A stretch of 32,639 nt of DNA from an uncultured Bacteroidia bacterium (GTDB lineage: Bacteria > Bacteroidota > Bacteroidia > Bacteroidales > F082). Below, in pieces: positions 8,158 through 17,307 of this stretch (within the stretch, counting starts at the first letter, position 1; every line of letters starts with the position of its first letter). The notes beneath the pieces were generated by a model. It worked only from the letters and a program-made list of their open reading frames with translations, did no database searches and had not been told where the DNA came from. A program made the translations under genes and the position numbers. Where the stretch lies: NCBI GenBank assembly GCA_913009755.1, contig CAJVWU010000046.1, positions 1 through 32,639 of the forward strand. The letters run 5' to 3'.

Positions 8158-8164
8158 AAGGAGG
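8158..8164 (+). promoter_or_regulatory. Strong Shine-Dalgarno of hsp20
   Basis: AAGGAGG lies 7 bases before the ATG at 8172. Most genes in this window have weak or no Shine-Dalgarno, as is common in Bacteroidota, so a near-perfect site suggests selection for very high translation on induction. Confidence 0.75.
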
Positions 8165-8171
8165 ATAGATC

Positions 8172-8591
8172 ATGAACTTAGTAAGATTTCAAAAAAGCCC
8201 TGTTTTTTCGGGACTGTTCCGCGAATTTGAAAATGACTTTTTCAGGAATAATGAAGTTGAAAAAGGGGATGTTCCCGCTGTGAACATTCTGGAAGATGAA
8301 AAACAATTTGTTCTTGAAATGGCTGCACCGGGTTTAAAAAAGGATGATTTCAAGATCAACCTTGACAATCAGGTATTAACCATTTCGAGGGAACAGGAAG
8401 AAAAGAAAGAAGAAAAAAATGAGAATTACACCCGTAGGGAATTCTTGTTCAATAGCTTCAGACGATCGTTCACACTGCCAGAAACCATTGATTTCGACAA
8501 CATAAAGGCAGATTACAAAAGCGGCATTCTCAGGATAACATTGCCCAAAGACGAAAAAGCCCGGCTGACCCGCGACATTAAAATACAATAA
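8172..8591 (+). CDS. hsp20: Small heat shock protein, Hsp20/alpha-crystallin family
   Basis: This 139-aa cytoplasmic holdase keeps unfolding proteins soluble until ATP-dependent chaperones act. A short N-terminal arm (1-33) precedes the alpha-crystallin domain (about 34-130), which contains PAVNILEDEKQFVLEMAAPG, the conserved GILRITLPK near the end, and the C-terminal IKI tail (IxI motif) used for oligomer assembly. Length is typical. It is a single-gene unit with a palindromic upstream region, a strong Shine-Dalgarno and its own terminator, all consistent with sharp stress induction. Confidence 0.95.
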   Translation: MNLVRFQKSPVFSGLFREFENDFFRNNEVEKGDVPAVNILEDEKQFVLEMAAPGLKKDDFKINLDNQVLTISREQEEKKEEKNENYTRREFLFNSFRRSFTLPETIDFDNIKADYKSGILRITLPKDEKARLTRDIKIQ

Positions 8592-8611
8592 ACAACGTTT
8601 GACTTTTCATG

Positions 8612-8652
8612 ACCCCGCTATGGTGTGAGATGCCGTGGCGGGGTTTCTTTTT
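8612..8652 (+). terminator. Intrinsic terminator after hsp20
   Basis: ACCCCGC (8612-8618) pairs with GCGGGGT (8638-8644), extended inward by wobble and G-C pairs, and is followed by TTTCTTTTT. It lies 20 bases after the stop. From here to 8875 no gene was seen. Confidence 0.85.
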
Positions 8653-8875
8653 AACCGGCTTCTCACTTTTATCTGATTCCCGACGATGATCAGATTTTTC
8701 AAACAGTTTGAAAATGTCAGGAACGGCAGGATGAGTAGCAGGGTTATTAATGTTTGTTTCATGATTCTTTTTTTTTCACATGTTTTTAAATGTTATAGAA
8801 GGTGTTTGTTGTTTCAGATGGCTACGGGCTTGTTCCCCGCCCTTGCAACACTTTCCTTGACCCGAAAGGTTATCA

Positions 8876-9397
8876 CTACTTCCTACCCTGCTCTTTCACC
8901 TTATATAAATAATGCGCCATATCCCCGAATTTTTCAGCCGGAACATTGATGAACAAACCTTCGGAAGTGGAATAAACGAGATCACCGCTGTATATTTTCC
9001 CTTTTGTAACCACCTTGCGGCCGTCAATTGATTCCACCCAGGCTTCAACCGTTACGACTGAGTTTACCGGAAGCATCTCAATATATTCCACAATAATTTT
9101 TGCGGCAACCACTGTTTGCCCAGCTAACCAGGCTGCAAACCCCATGGCTTCATCCAACACGGCTGCCATGCTTCCCCCGTGTGCATGTCCGGGAGGACCC
9201 TGTGTGGCCACGCCAAAATAAACTTTGCCAAAAAACCGGTTGTCACTTTCACGCGTAAAATATCTGACGGTCAACCGGTCGCCGGAGTGGTCACCAATCA
9301 CAAATGAACGTTGCTTACGATACTCTTCAGGATAATTAACCTCCTTCCAGCCGGGGTCCCCTTTTAAATCGGGTTTGTTTGATTTGTTCATGTCCAT
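8876..9397 (-). CDS. Hotdog-fold acyl-CoA thioesterase (PaaI/4HBT family)
   Basis: The 173-aa product of the ATG at 9397 hydrolyses an acyl-CoA or holds such a thioester. The core motif GHAHGGSMAAVLDEAMG (H71, H73-G-G, then D82/E83) is the PaaI-type HGG motif with the acidic residue on the central helix. The frame is open to a TTG at 9544, but that longer form would overlap the divergent malonyl-CoA decarboxylase start, adds 49 low-complexity residues and lacks an ATG; 9397 or 9391 (two nearby Met codons) is preferred. It is divergent from the decarboxylase gene, with about 130 bases of shared upstream DNA, which suggests a joint role in acyl-CoA housekeeping. Substrate unknown. Confidence 0.85.
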   Translation of the reverse strand: MDMNKSNKPDLKGDPGWKEVNYPEEYRKQRSFVIGDHSGDRLTVRYFTRESDNRFFGKVYFGVATQGPPGHAHGGSMAAVLDEAMGFAAWLAGQTVVAAKIIVEYIEMLPVNSVVTVEAWVESIDGRKVVTKGKIYSGDLVYSTSEGLFINVPAEKFGDMAHYLYKVKEQGRK

Positions 9398-9528
9398 TGT
9401 TTCATAAAAAAAAGGAGTGCAAATATCAAGATAATTGCCCGAAATTAATAATTGCTTTTTGTTATCGGTTAATTTAGCAATGTTTTCGGGTAAGATTTTT
9501 AATCGTTTCCCGTCAGATTGAGAATAAA

Positions 9529-10959
9529 ATGAAAAAACGGACAAAAAAACTCAATTTCGAAATTGATGCTTCCATTGCCGGGGTCAGCCGCCGCACTGTG
9601 GAAAAGATCATGAATGCATGGTACGAATCGGGAAATGCACCCCCAAAAATAGATCCCGATCTGCCCGGGGAAAATAAAGAGTTGCTCGTTCAGCAAATGT
9701 CAGAATGTTTAAATGAAGAAGGGGGTGATATTTCACGCCGGGCCAGGGTTGTGTATTTGGGAATGATTTACATTAACCTGACTACTAAAGGGAAAAAGAA
9801 TTTCCTGATCACACTGGCTACCCAATTTGATGTGGATATTGTTTTACTGGAAGATAAAATAAAAAACCTGCGGCAGACAGAACACGACGAAGACCGCATC
9901 AGGGCAGAGTTTGAATTCAGGGAAGCCCTGATCCCGCCGAGGGTTAAACTGCTGAGGCAACTGATCACTCTGCCCGACGGTTTTATTTTTCTGAAAGATA
10001 TGCGAAAGGATCTCCTGCCGCTGATCAAAGCTTATCCCCGCCTGAAAAAGCTGGATGATGACATCAAAAACCTGCTTGTCACTTATTTTGACATCAACCT
10101 GCTGGATCTGCAGGAGATAGACTGGAACATGCCGGCTGCCACGCTCGAGAAACTTATGGAGTATGAGGCAGTTCACGAAATATCTTCGTGGGACGACCTG
10201 AAGCACAGGCTGCATACCGATCGCCGGGTTTATGCCTTTTTTCATTCCAGGATGCCCAACGACCCTTTGATTTTTGTTGAGGTGGCCCTGGTAAACGGAA
10301 TGCCTGATAACATTCAAAAACTGATAGATGTAAATGCTGAACCTGTTGATCCTGCAACGGCCGACACGGCTATATTTTATTCCATTTCAAATACCCAAAT
10401 GGGGCTGACAGGGATTAATTTCGGGAATTTTCTGATTAAACGTGTCGTTAAAAAATTATCTGCTGAATTAAAAAACCTGAAGTCTTTTGCTACCCTTTCA
10501 CCAGTCCCCCGTTTTATGGGTTGGCTCGTGCCTTACCTGCGTGAAGGGGGCGATCCGCTGTTGTCAAAATCGGAGGCCGGTGAACTAAGTCCTTATTCCC
10601 AAACAGATAACCCCGGTCTGGGTCTGGCAGAAATTCTGGAAGATAAGCACTGGCATGAAAACCGGGAATTGGCGGAAACAGTAAAAAGACCGCTCATGCG
10701 GTTGTGTGCCCATTATCTGATCAACATAAAACGGGGCTTAAAAGCGTATGATCCCGTGTCCCATTTTCACCTTTCAAACGGTGCCCGTATTTTAAATATG
10801 CACTGGATGGCCGATCCTTCGGAAAAAGGAATAGCGCAGTCGGCAGGCATCATGCTGAACTATGATTACGAACACAAAAAGATCGTTCAAAACCATGAAA
10901 ATTACCTCACCAATCACAAAATCAATTCCTCAAAAAGTGTAAGGGCCTGGCTGAAATAG
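9529..10959 (+). CDS. Malonyl-CoA decarboxylase
   Basis: This 476-aa enzyme turns malonyl-CoA into acetyl-CoA and CO2. The N-terminal helical oligomerisation region (about 1-130) is followed by the acetyltransferase-fold catalytic region. TAIFYSISNTQMGLTGINFG (280-299), FLIKRVVKKL (301-310) and the TLSPVPRFMGWL block (322-333) closely follow the eukaryotic and bacterial enzyme. Ser324 in TLSPVP and His414 in FHLSNGA align with the known Ser-His pair. Length matches the family. It starts at ATG 9529. The usual bacterial context is a malonate-use cluster (matABC); no malonyl-CoA synthetase or transporter lies nearby, so the role is more likely control of malonyl-CoA or removal of malonyl groups together with the divergent thioesterase. 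Confidence 0.93.
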   Translation: MKKRTKKLNFEIDASIAGVSRRTVEKIMNAWYESGNAPPKIDPDLPGENKELLVQQMSECLNEEGGDISRRARVVYLGMIYINLTTKGKKNFLITLATQFDVDIVLLEDKIKNLRQTEHDEDRIRAEFEFREALIPPRVKLLRQLITLPDGFIFLKDMRKDLLPLIKAYPRLKKLDDDIKNLLVTYFDINLLDLQEIDWNMPAATLEKLMEYEAVHEISSWDDLKHRLHTDRRVYAFFHSRMPNDPLIFVEVALVNGMPDNIQKLIDVNAEPVDPATADTAIFYSISNTQMGLTGINFGNFLIKRVVKKLSAELKNLKSFATLSPVPRFMGWLVPYLREGGDPLLSKSEAGELSPYSQTDNPGLGLAEILEDKHWHENRELAETVKRPLMRLCAHYLINIKRGLKAYDPVSHFHLSNGARILNMHWMADPSEKGIAQSAGIMLNYDYEHKKIVQNHENYLTNHKINSSKSVRAWLK

Positions 10960-11091
10960 GGAAATAACAACCTGATAGTCGTAATTCAAAATATTTCCAA
11001 AACAGCTACTGAATCAAAATAAAAAGATACTGCCCGTGGAATAAAAACCAGTTTGTTTTTGTCTAACCGGCAAACTTTAATACAAAAAATC

Positions 11092-11907
11092 ATGAAAAAG
11101 ACCATTGTAACCGTATTGACATCATTATTACTTTTTACCGGAACAACTCTTATGGCTCAACCCCAGAATGTTCAGGGAAGGCCTTTGTATCAGGAATTCA
11201 GTGCATATTACGAACAAAACGTAAAACCCGAATTAATCGAACAGCAGGAAAAATTTATGAGCGTGCTGACTGCCAAAGAAAAAGAAGCATTGGAAAAGAT
11301 CAGACAACAGTGGAAAGCCGTTCATGAAAACATGAAGGGTAAAGTGCCGCCCGAAGACAGAAAAAGCACACAAAAAGCCCACTTTGAGGCATTCAACAGC
11401 CAGGTGAAAAAAATAGCCGATGCCCATCCTGCTGAAAAAAAGCAGTACATCAAAGAGATGTCTGTCAAAAAAGAACAGTGGAAAAAAGGTATTCAGTCCA
11501 TCCGCGCCAAATATGACCTGCCCGAAAACAAAAACATGAGGTTTTACGACCGCGTGGACGATCCGGCATTTATCCTGGTGTGGAATCCCGACAGGGCTTT
11601 TCCGCAAAGGGCAATGAAACAAAACAGGAAGAATGCTGCCAGAGTTACGCAGCCGGGAATAAACATCTTCCCGCAACCGGCATCAGCCACGGTCACCGTG
11701 AGGATTGCCGGAATGCTGAATAAAAAGGTTGAAGCCGGTGTTTACAATGCCAGTGGCAAAAAAGTAAAAGATTTGTTTGATGCCACCTCTTCACTTCAGG
11801 TTTTAACCTTTTCATTGGATGTCTCCGGATGGGACAACGGGATGTACACCGTAAAAGCAAAGTTCAACGACCGGAACATGACCATGGATTTCAAGGTGGA
11901 GAAATAA
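11092..11907 (+). CDS. Secreted protein with T9SS type A sorting domain
   Basis: This 271-aa protein starts with a clear signal peptide (MKKTIVTVLTSLLLF to TLMAQ). A charged, mostly helical region (about 25-165) rich in Lys, Glu and Gln follows. The C-terminal 75 residues form a type A sorting domain: INIFPQPASATVTVRI, then a GVYNASGKKVKDL-type turn, then WDNGMYTVKAKF. Such domains direct export through the type IX system and are removed at the surface. The open frame extends 13 codons further to a TTG, but ATG 11092 starts the signal peptide exactly. The middle region matches no family recognised here. It stands alone, 130 bases after the decarboxylase gene. Confidence 0.85.
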   Translation: MKKTIVTVLTSLLLFTGTTLMAQPQNVQGRPLYQEFSAYYEQNVKPELIEQQEKFMSVLTAKEKEALEKIRQQWKAVHENMKGKVPPEDRKSTQKAHFEAFNSQVKKIADAHPAEKKQYIKEMSVKKEQWKKGIQSIRAKYDLPENKNMRFYDRVDDPAFILVWNPDRAFPQRAMKQNRKNAARVTQPGINIFPQPASATVTVRIAGMLNKKVEAGVYNASGKKVKDLFDATSSLQVLTFSLDVSGWDNGMYTVKAKFNDRNMTMDFKVEK

Positions 11908-12021
11908 TAATTATCTAGGTGGGCTTGAATGCCACGACCTGTTTCCTCCGCCAAATGACGGGATACGGCTGGGCAGGAACTTACGTCTATGAAACAACCC
12001 TAAACCACTCTCATTCAGTTC

Positions 12022-12051
12022 CCTGCCCGCCGCTTCGCTTTGGCAGGCGGG
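12022..12051. repeat. REP-like GC-rich palindrome
   Basis: CCTGCC (12022-12027) pairs with GGCAGG (12042-12047), and alternatively CCCGCC (12026-12031) with GGCGGG (12046-12051). It has the look of the short GC-rich palindromes scattered through Bacteroidota genomes. It lies in the 281-base gap before the riboswitch, where no gene was found; a weaker CCGGT/ACCGG hairpin follows near 12099-12116. Confidence 0.55.
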
Positions 12052-12134
12052 TGAGCCATCTTTCGGATGAACAGTGAACTGGCATGCCGTGAGAATCCCG
12101 GTCTTATGAAACCGGCGATATTAAAAAATTCATT

Positions 12135-12142
12135 TACTTTTG
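12135..12142 (+). promoter_or_regulatory. -7 promoter box for the riboswitch-metH transcript
   Basis: TACTTTTG matches TAnnTTTG and lies about 47 bases before the first base-paired nucleotide of the riboswitch. No -33 TTTG is seen at the standard distance. Confidence 0.45.
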
Positions 12143-12188
12143 TTTCATATTTCAAATCTGCTGCCGCTGACCGCCGCAAGCCATTTTG

Positions 12189-12295
12189 ATTTATAAAGAA
12201 GGGTGGAGAGATTAGGCTCTGCGAAACCCTGGCAACCTTCCCGCACGGGAAAAGGTGCCAAGACCTAACCCCGAGGAATCGGGGAAATGATAAAT
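12189..12295 (+). ncRNA. SAM-I (S-box) riboswitch upstream of metH
   Basis: The S-box core is present in order: GGTGGAGAGAT, TTAGG (P2 5' arm), GAAACCCTGGCAACC, a P3 hairpin TTCCCG-CA-CGGGAA, AAGGTGCCAA, CCTAA (P2 3' arm), and the P4 hairpin CCCCGA-GGAA-TCGGGG (12269-12284). P1 is closed by ATTTAT (12189-12194) with ATAAAT (12290-12295). It senses S-adenosylmethionine and should reduce expression of metH, and possibly of the genes behind it, when SAM is plentiful. A SAM-I/IV-clan variant is possible. Confidence 0.93.
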
Positions 12296-12298
12296 TGA

Positions 12299-12370
12299 GT
12301 AACTGTTAGTTTAAAGTTTGGTTAATTATATAATGAGAACAATTCAGTTACCTCGTCCTTCAGGGCGAGG
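12299..12370 (+). promoter_or_regulatory. Candidate expression platform of the SAM riboswitch
   Basis: Right after P1, GTAACTG (12299-12305) can pair with CAGTTAC (12345-12351), and CCTCGTCC-TTCA-GGGCGAGG (12351-12370) forms an 8-bp hairpin. The two share base 12351 and so partly exclude each other. No T-run follows, so a classic intrinsic terminator is not evident; the site may act on ribosome access or on Rho. Confidence 0.4.
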
Positions 12371-12400
12371 AACAATACAAAGAACAACGATACAAAGAAC

Positions 12401-15400
12401 ATGATGAATACCGATATAAAACAAGAACTCTCCCACCGTATCCTCGTCCTCGACGGGGCCATGGGTACCATGATCCAGCGCTACAAGCTGGAAGAAGAGG
12501 ATTACCGAGGGGAAAAGTTTAAAAACATAAAGCAATGGGTCAAAGGCAACAACGACCTGCTGAATATTACACAACCACAAATTATCCGTGAAATTCATGA
12601 AGCTTACCTTGAAGCGGGAGCGGACATTATTGAAACAAATACTTTCAACGGCACACGCATTTCGCAAAGCGATTACGGACTGGAAGACTACGTTTATAAA
12701 ATGAACCTGAAAGCGGCGCAAATTGCCCGTGAAGCTGCCGACAAATTCACAAAATCGGAACCGGACAAACCCCGTTTTGTTGCCGGTGCCATGGGCCCCA
12801 CCAACAAAACCGCATCCATGTCGCCCAAAGTCAGCGATCCCGGTTTCCGTAATGTTACCTTCGATGAATTGTGCAACAATTACTACGAGCAGGTATCTGC
12901 CCTGCTGGAAGGTGGTGCTGACATCCTGTTGGTGGAAACCATTTTTGATACGCTGAATGCCAAAGCCGCCCTTTTCGCCATTAACGATATTATGCGTAAA
13001 AAAAGGAAGAAACTGCCTGTCATGGTTTCGGGAACCATTGCCGATGCCAGTGGCCGTACACTTTCGGGACAAACATTGGAAGCGTTTTTTAATTCTGTTT
13101 CACACATTGACTTGCTGAGCGTGGGCCTGAATTGTTCAACGGGTGCGGAACAAATGAGGCCTTACCTTGAAGAACTTTCCGGAATTGCCCCGTTCAACGT
13201 GAGTGTCTATCCCAATGCAGGCCTTCCAAACGAGTTTGGCGAGTATGATGAAACACCCCTGAAAATGGCCAATCAGATTAAAGACTTTTTGGATAACCGG
13301 TTCGCCAACATTGTCGGGGGATGTTGCGGTACAACACCGGAACACATCCGTGAGATTGCACGGCTGGCCAAAAAGGCTGAACGCAGGATGATCCCCAAAC
13401 ATCACCACATTACAGAAATAAGCGGGCTTGAGCCTTTGAAAATTGACAGGAAAAAGAATTTTATCAATATCGGTGAACGTACCAATGTGAACGGCTCCCG
13501 CAGATTTGCACGGCTTATCCGTGAAGGGAAATACGAAGAAGCTTTAAGCATAGCGCGGGAACAGGTGGAAGGCGGTGCACAAATCCTGGATGTCAACCTG
13601 GACGACGGCATGCTGGACGCCGAAAAGGAAATGGTCAAATTCCTGAATATGCTGGCTTCCGACCCGGAAGTTGCCCGGCTGCCCATTATGATTGATTCAT
13701 CCAAATGGGAAGTGATCGAAGCGGGACTGAAATGTGTTCAGGGAAAGTGCATCGTCAACTCCATCAGCCTGAAAAACGGGGAGAAGGAACTGGTTGAACA
13801 TGCAAAAAAGATCAGGGATTACGGTGCCGCCGTGGTGGTGATGGCTTTGGATGAAAAGGGGCAGGCAGCCACCTATGAACGAAGGATACAGATCTGTGAA
13901 CGGGCTTATAATATCCTGACAGAGAAAGTAAACTTCCCGCCCGAAGACATCATTTTCGACCCCAACATCCTGGCCATCGGAACCGGAATCCCGGAACACA
14001 ACAACTATGCAGTTGATTTTATCAAAGCCACAAAGTGGATCAAAGAGAACCTGCCCTATTGCAAAGTAAGTGGCGGGGTCAGCAACTTATCCTTTGCTTT
14101 TCGCGGAAACGATACGGTGCGCGAGGCCATCCATTCCGTTTTTCTTTATCATGCCATCAAGTCGGGAATGGATCTGGGCATCGTGAATCCGGGCATGTTA
14201 CAAATTTATGACGAGATACCTGCCGATCTGAAAACCCTGGTTGAAGACCTGGTTTTGAACCGCAGAAAAGATGCCACCGAACGGTTGCTGGCTTACGCTG
14301 ACAACATGAAAAAGACGAGTTCAACAACCAGGGAAAAAGTAAGCCAATGGCGCAGGCTGCCCGTTGAACAACGGCTGAAACATGCACTGATCAGGGGTAT
14401 TACCGAATACATTGAAACGGATGTTGAAGAAGCCCGCCAAAAACTGCCCCGTGCCCTTGATGTGATCGAACAGCCGCTGATGGCCGGTATGGATACGGTG
14501 GGTGAATTGTTCGGTTCCGGAAAGATGTTTCTCCCACAGGTGGTGAAAAGCGCCCGTGTGATGAAAAAGGCGGTGTCGTATTTATTGCCTTACATCGAAG
14601 CGGAAAAAACAGGAAAACAATCCAATGCCGGAAAGATTGTGCTTGCCACAGTAAAAGGTGATGTGCACGACATTGGCAAAAACATCGTGGGTGTGGTGCT
14701 GGCCTGCAACAATTACGAGGTAATTGATCTGGGTGTGATGGTGCCGGCTGAAAAAATTCTTGAAGCGGTGGAAAAGGAAAACGCTGACATTTTAGGCCTC
14801 AGCGGGCTGATCACCCCTTCGTTGGAAGAAATGGTGCATGTGGCCCGTGAAATGAAACGGAAAAACATGAACATCCCGCTCCTGATCGGTGGGGCGACGA
14901 CTTCCGAAATTCACACGGCGGTGAAGATTGAGCCCAACTATGCACATCCGGTCATTCATGTGCGCGATGCCGGCAAGGTGACCGGTGTGACTGCCAAACT
15001 GCTTTCAGGGGAGAAAGACAAATACATTGCGGAAATAGAAACCAAATATGAGGCGTTGCGGGAAAAACACCTGAAACGGCAGCAAGATAAAACTTACGTT
15101 CCTTTCAAGCAGGCAAGGAAAAACCGGTTTAAACCCGACTGGCAAGACACAGAAATATCCGAACCTCATTTTACGGGTGTAAAAGTCCTGAAAGCATATC
15201 CGCTGGAAGAGATCAGTCCGTTCATTGACTGGACTTTCTTTTTCCATGCCTGGAAGATGAACGGGAAATACCCGGCTATTTTTAACGACCCGGTTAAGGG
15301 CAAAGAGGCGCAGAAATTGTTTGATGACGCCAATGCGTTGCTGGATACGATCATGAAAGAAAAATGGCTGACAGCCAATGCTGAATTCGGTATCTGGGAG

Positions 15401-16048
15401 GCAAGTACAAAGAATGAAACGGTTGTGCTGAAAAATGAAAACGTAAAATTTGAATTTTTGCGCAATCAGGAAGAAAAACCTGCCGGTGTTCCCAATCTTT
15501 GTTTGTCGGATTTCATTGCTCCCGAAAGTTCGGGCAAAACAGATTACATCGGCGCTTTTGTGGCAACGGCCGGCATCGGAATAGAAAAACACATTGAACG
15601 TTTTGAAAAAGACCACGATGACTATGATGCCATCATGCTCAAAGTGCTTGCCGACCGGCTGGCGGAGGCCTTTACAGAGTTGCTGCATCTGAAAGTCAGG
15701 AAAGAATACTGGGGCTATGCGGCCGGTGAAAATCTGAAACTGAATGATGTTTTGCGGGAAAAATACCGCGGCATCCGTCCGGCGCCGGGCTATCCGGCCT
15801 GTCCCGATCATTCGGAAAAAAGAAAGATTTTCGATCTGCTGGAAGCGGAGAAAAGTCTCGGCGTAAAACTCACGGAAAATTTCGCCATGTATCCGGCGGC
15901 CACAGTGAGCGGGTACTATTTTGCCCATCCCGGTGCGCAATATTTCAATGTGGGCAAATTGCTGCCCGATCAATTGCAAGATTATGCAAGACGGAAAGGG
16001 GTTTCTCTGGAGTTTTTGAAAAAGATCATGCCGGGGAATATGATATAA
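12401..16048 (+). CDS. metH: Cobalamin-dependent methionine synthase
   Basis: This full-length 1215-aa enzyme moves a methyl group from methyltetrahydrofolate through cobalamin to homocysteine. All four modules are present. The homocysteine-binding domain (about 10-330) has zinc ligands C245 and the C308-C309 pair in [10 protein letters not shown]. The pterin-binding domain (about 352-620) opens with [14 protein letters not shown]. The cobalamin cap and Rossmann region (about 650-880) carries the axial-ligand motif DVHDIG at 754-759 (His756). The C-terminal reactivation domain binds SAM, with [12 protein letters not shown] at 1126-1137. It lies behind an S-box riboswitch, matching its role in supplying SAM. 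It has two adjacent ATG codons at the start; 12401 is the first. Next come an AAA ATPase and metF. Confidence 0.98.
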   Translation: MMNTDIKQELSHRILVLDGAMGTMIQRYKLEEEDYRGEKFKNIKQWVKGNNDLLNITQPQIIREIHEAYLEAGADIIETNTFNGTRISQSDYGLEDYVYKMNLKAAQIAREAADKFTKSEPDKPRFVAGAMGPTNKTASMSPKVSDPGFRNVTFDELCNNYYEQVSALLEGGADILLVETIFDTLNAKAALFAINDIMRKKRKKLPVMVSGTIADASGRTLSGQTLEAFFNSVSHIDLLSVGLNCSTGAEQMRPYLEELSGIAPFNVSVYPNAGLPNEFGEYDETPLKMANQIKDFLDNRFANIVGGCCGTTPEHIREIARLAKKAERRMIPKHHHITEISGLEPLKIDRKKNFINIGERTNVNGSRRFARLIREGKYEEALSIAREQVEGGAQILDVNLDDGMLDAEKEMVKFLNMLASDPEVARLPIMIDSSKWEVIEAGLKCVQGKCIVNSISLKNGEKELVEHAKKIRDYGAAVVVMALDEKGQAATYERRIQICERAYNILTEKVNFPPEDIIFDPNILAIGTGIPEHNNYAVDFIKATKWIKENLPYCKVSGGVSNLSFAFRGNDTVREAIHSVFLYHAIKSGMDLGIVNPGMLQIYDEIPADLKTLVEDLVLNRRKDATERLLAYADNMKKTSSTTREKVSQWRRLPVEQRLKHALIRGITEYIETDVEEARQKLPRALDVIEQPLMAGMDTVGELFGSGKMFLPQVVKSARVMKKAVSYLLPYIEAEKTGKQSNAGKIVLATVKGDVHDIGKNIVGVVLACNNYEVIDLGVMVPAEKILEAVEKENADILGLSGLITPSLEEMVHVAREMKRKNMNIPLLIGGATTSEIHTAVKIEPNYAHPVIHVRDAGKVTGVTAKLLSGEKDKYIAEIETKYEALREKHLKRQQDKTYVPFKQARKNRFKPDWQDTEISEPHFTGVKVLKAYPLEEISPFIDWTFFFHAWKMNGKYPAIFNDPVKGKEAQKLFDDANALLDTIMKEKWLTANAEFGIWEASTKNETVVLKNENVKFEFLRNQEEKPAGVPNLCLSDFIAPESSGKTDYIGAFVATAGIGIEKHIERFEKDHDDYDAIMLKVLADRLAEAFTELLHLKVRKEYWGYAAGENLKLNDVLREKYRGIRPAPGYPACPDHSEKRKIFDLLEAEKSLGVKLTENFAMYPAATVSGYYFAHPGAQYFNVGKLLPDQLQDYARRKGVSLEFLKKIMPGNMI

Positions 16049-16059
16049 TAATAAATTTA

Positions 16060-16067
16060 TATCTTTG
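16060..16067 (+). promoter_or_regulatory. -7 promoter box before the ATPase gene
   Basis: TATCTTTG matches TAnnTTTG, 12 bases after the metH stop. Transcription would begin near the first of three palindromic repeats, so the ATPase (and metF) may have a promoter independent of the riboswitch. Confidence 0.45.
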
Positions 16068-16073
16068 CGAATA

Positions 16074-16117
16074 ATACCACTTGGTATTATACCGATTGGT
16101 ATTATACCACTTGGTAT
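16074..16117 (+). repeat. Three tandem 15-bp palindromic repeats (ATACC-N4-GGTAT)
   Basis: Units at 16074-16087, 16089-16102 and 16104-16117 each read ATACC, four bases (ACTT, GATT, ACTT), GGTAT, with a 15-base period. They end 20 bases before the ATPase ATG. The regular spacing (about 1.5 helix turns) and dyad symmetry suggest an operator array for a dimeric DNA-binding protein, or a set of small RNA hairpins in the leader. Confidence 0.75.
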
Positions 16118-16137
16118 CATTACACTAAATAAGAACA

Positions 16138-17307
16138 ATGTCAGATTCACCTTTCATATATGGAAATACGGTAAGCTCCGAAGCTTTTACCAACCGGAAA
16201 GCTGAAATTAAAAAGCTTTACAACAATCTGATCCAGGGAATAAATACGATGATCATCTCTCCCAGGAGATGGGGGAAAACATCTCTGGTTGAGAAAGTTG
16301 TGAATAATATAAAGCGTAAAAACAAAGATCACAAAACAGTAATCATTGATCTTTTTTCAGTTTCTTCCGAAAAAGAATTTCTGGAAACTTTTGCCGGTGA
16401 AGTCATTAAAGTGTCTTCCAATAAATGGGAAGAATGGATAGACAACAGCAAGAATTTTTTCAGGCAATTGATCCCCAAAATAAGTTTTGGCATTGATCCT
16501 TATTCGGATTTCAGCTTAAGTTTTGAATGGGAAGAGTTACAAAAGCACTCCAATGAAATTTTAAACCTCCCGGAAGTCATAGCCAAAAAGAAAAATATCC
16601 GGTTCATCATTTGTCTGGATGAATTTCAAAACACTGCCTCTTATCCCGGTTTCCTTGATTTTGAGAAAAAAATGAGGGCGGTATGGCAGCGTCAGAAACT
16701 GGTTACTTACTGTCTTTACGGAAGCAAGCGCCATATGATGGCCGATATATTCAACAATCCTTCAAAACCTTTTTACCGTTTTGGAGACATTATCCTTCTC
16801 GAAAAAATTAACACGAAAGACTGGATCAGTTTCATTATTAATAGTTTTGCCAAAACAGGGAAAATGATTGAAAAGACCGATGCGGCAATTATCCCAAAAC
16901 TGATGAAAAACCATCCGTGGTATGTTCAGCAGCTTGCCCATTATACCTGGAATTTGACGGATCAAAAAGCCACCGTTGAGGAAATAAAAAAAGCACTTGA
17001 GGAGGTGATTTATGCCAACACTCCGTTTTATCAAAAAGAAATTGAAACGATGAGCCCTACGCAGATTAATTTATTGAAAGCGGTGGCATCCGGAAAAGTT
17101 CAGCTTACAAGCACGGAAGTGATGCAAAAGTATAAACTGGGTACACCGCGGAATGTGTTGAAAAATAAAAAAATCCTGATAAAAAATGATGTCATTGAAA
17201 ACACAGGGAACACTATTAATTTTTTAGACCCTGCTTTTGAAATCTGGTTTAAAAAGCAGTTTTTTAATCAATCTTTTGAAGAACAGATATGGAAGAAAGA
17301 GTCATAG
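16138..17307 (+). CDS. AAA ATPase of the archaeal-ATPase (PF01637-like) family
   Basis: This 389-aa protein has an N-terminal P-loop domain and a C-terminal winged-helix-like region. Walker A is PRRWGKTS (42-49, with the family-typical SPRRWGKTSL) and Walker B is RFIICLDEFQN (155-165). SEAFTNRKAEIKKL before the P-loop is the usual family lead-in. Such ATPases are STAND-like proteins found in many dispersed copies in archaea and Bacteroidota, often of unclear function and linked to mobile or defence regions. It has no evident role in methionine synthesis, yet it lies between metH (90 bases after) and metF, whose start codon overlaps its last 19 bases. Three palindromic repeats precede it. It is also more AT-rich than metH and metF. 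This points to insertion into an existing met operon. Confidence 0.85.
   Translation: MSDSPFIYGNTVSSEAFTNRKAEIKKLYNNLIQGINTMIISPRRWGKTSLVEKVVNNIKRKNKDHKTVIIDLFSVSSEKEFLETFAGEVIKVSSNKWEEWIDNSKNFFRQLIPKISFGIDPYSDFSLSFEWEELQKHSNEILNLPEVIAKKKNIRFIICLDEFQNTASYPGFLDFEKKMRAVWQRQKLVTYCLYGSKRHMMADIFNNPSKPFYRFGDIILLEKINTKDWISFIINSFAKTGKMIEKTDAAIIPKLMKNHPWYVQQLAHYTWNLTDQKATVEEIKKALEEVIYANTPFYQKEIETMSPTQINLLKAVASGKVQLTSTEVMQKYKLGTPRNVLKNKKILIKNDVIENTGNTINFLDPAFEIWFKKQFFNQSFEEQIWKKES

Noticed and set aside
9398-9544. N-terminal extension of the thioesterase to 222 aa
   Set aside because: Requires a TTG start, overlaps the divergent malonyl-CoA decarboxylase gene and adds sequence not resembling the hotdog family.
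11053-11091. 13-codon N-terminal extension of the secreted T9SS protein
   Set aside because: It begins with TTG and would precede a perfectly formed signal peptide starting at ATG 11092.
12344-13072. 242-codon minus-strand frame over the metH leader and start
   Set aside because: Antisense to metH, no family features, composition typical of a shadow frame.
15005-16150. 381-codon open frame on the minus strand
   Set aside because: It lies entirely antisense to the conserved C-terminal half of metH and its translation is an uncharacteristic Phe/Cys/Arg-rich string; it is a shadow of metH codon use.
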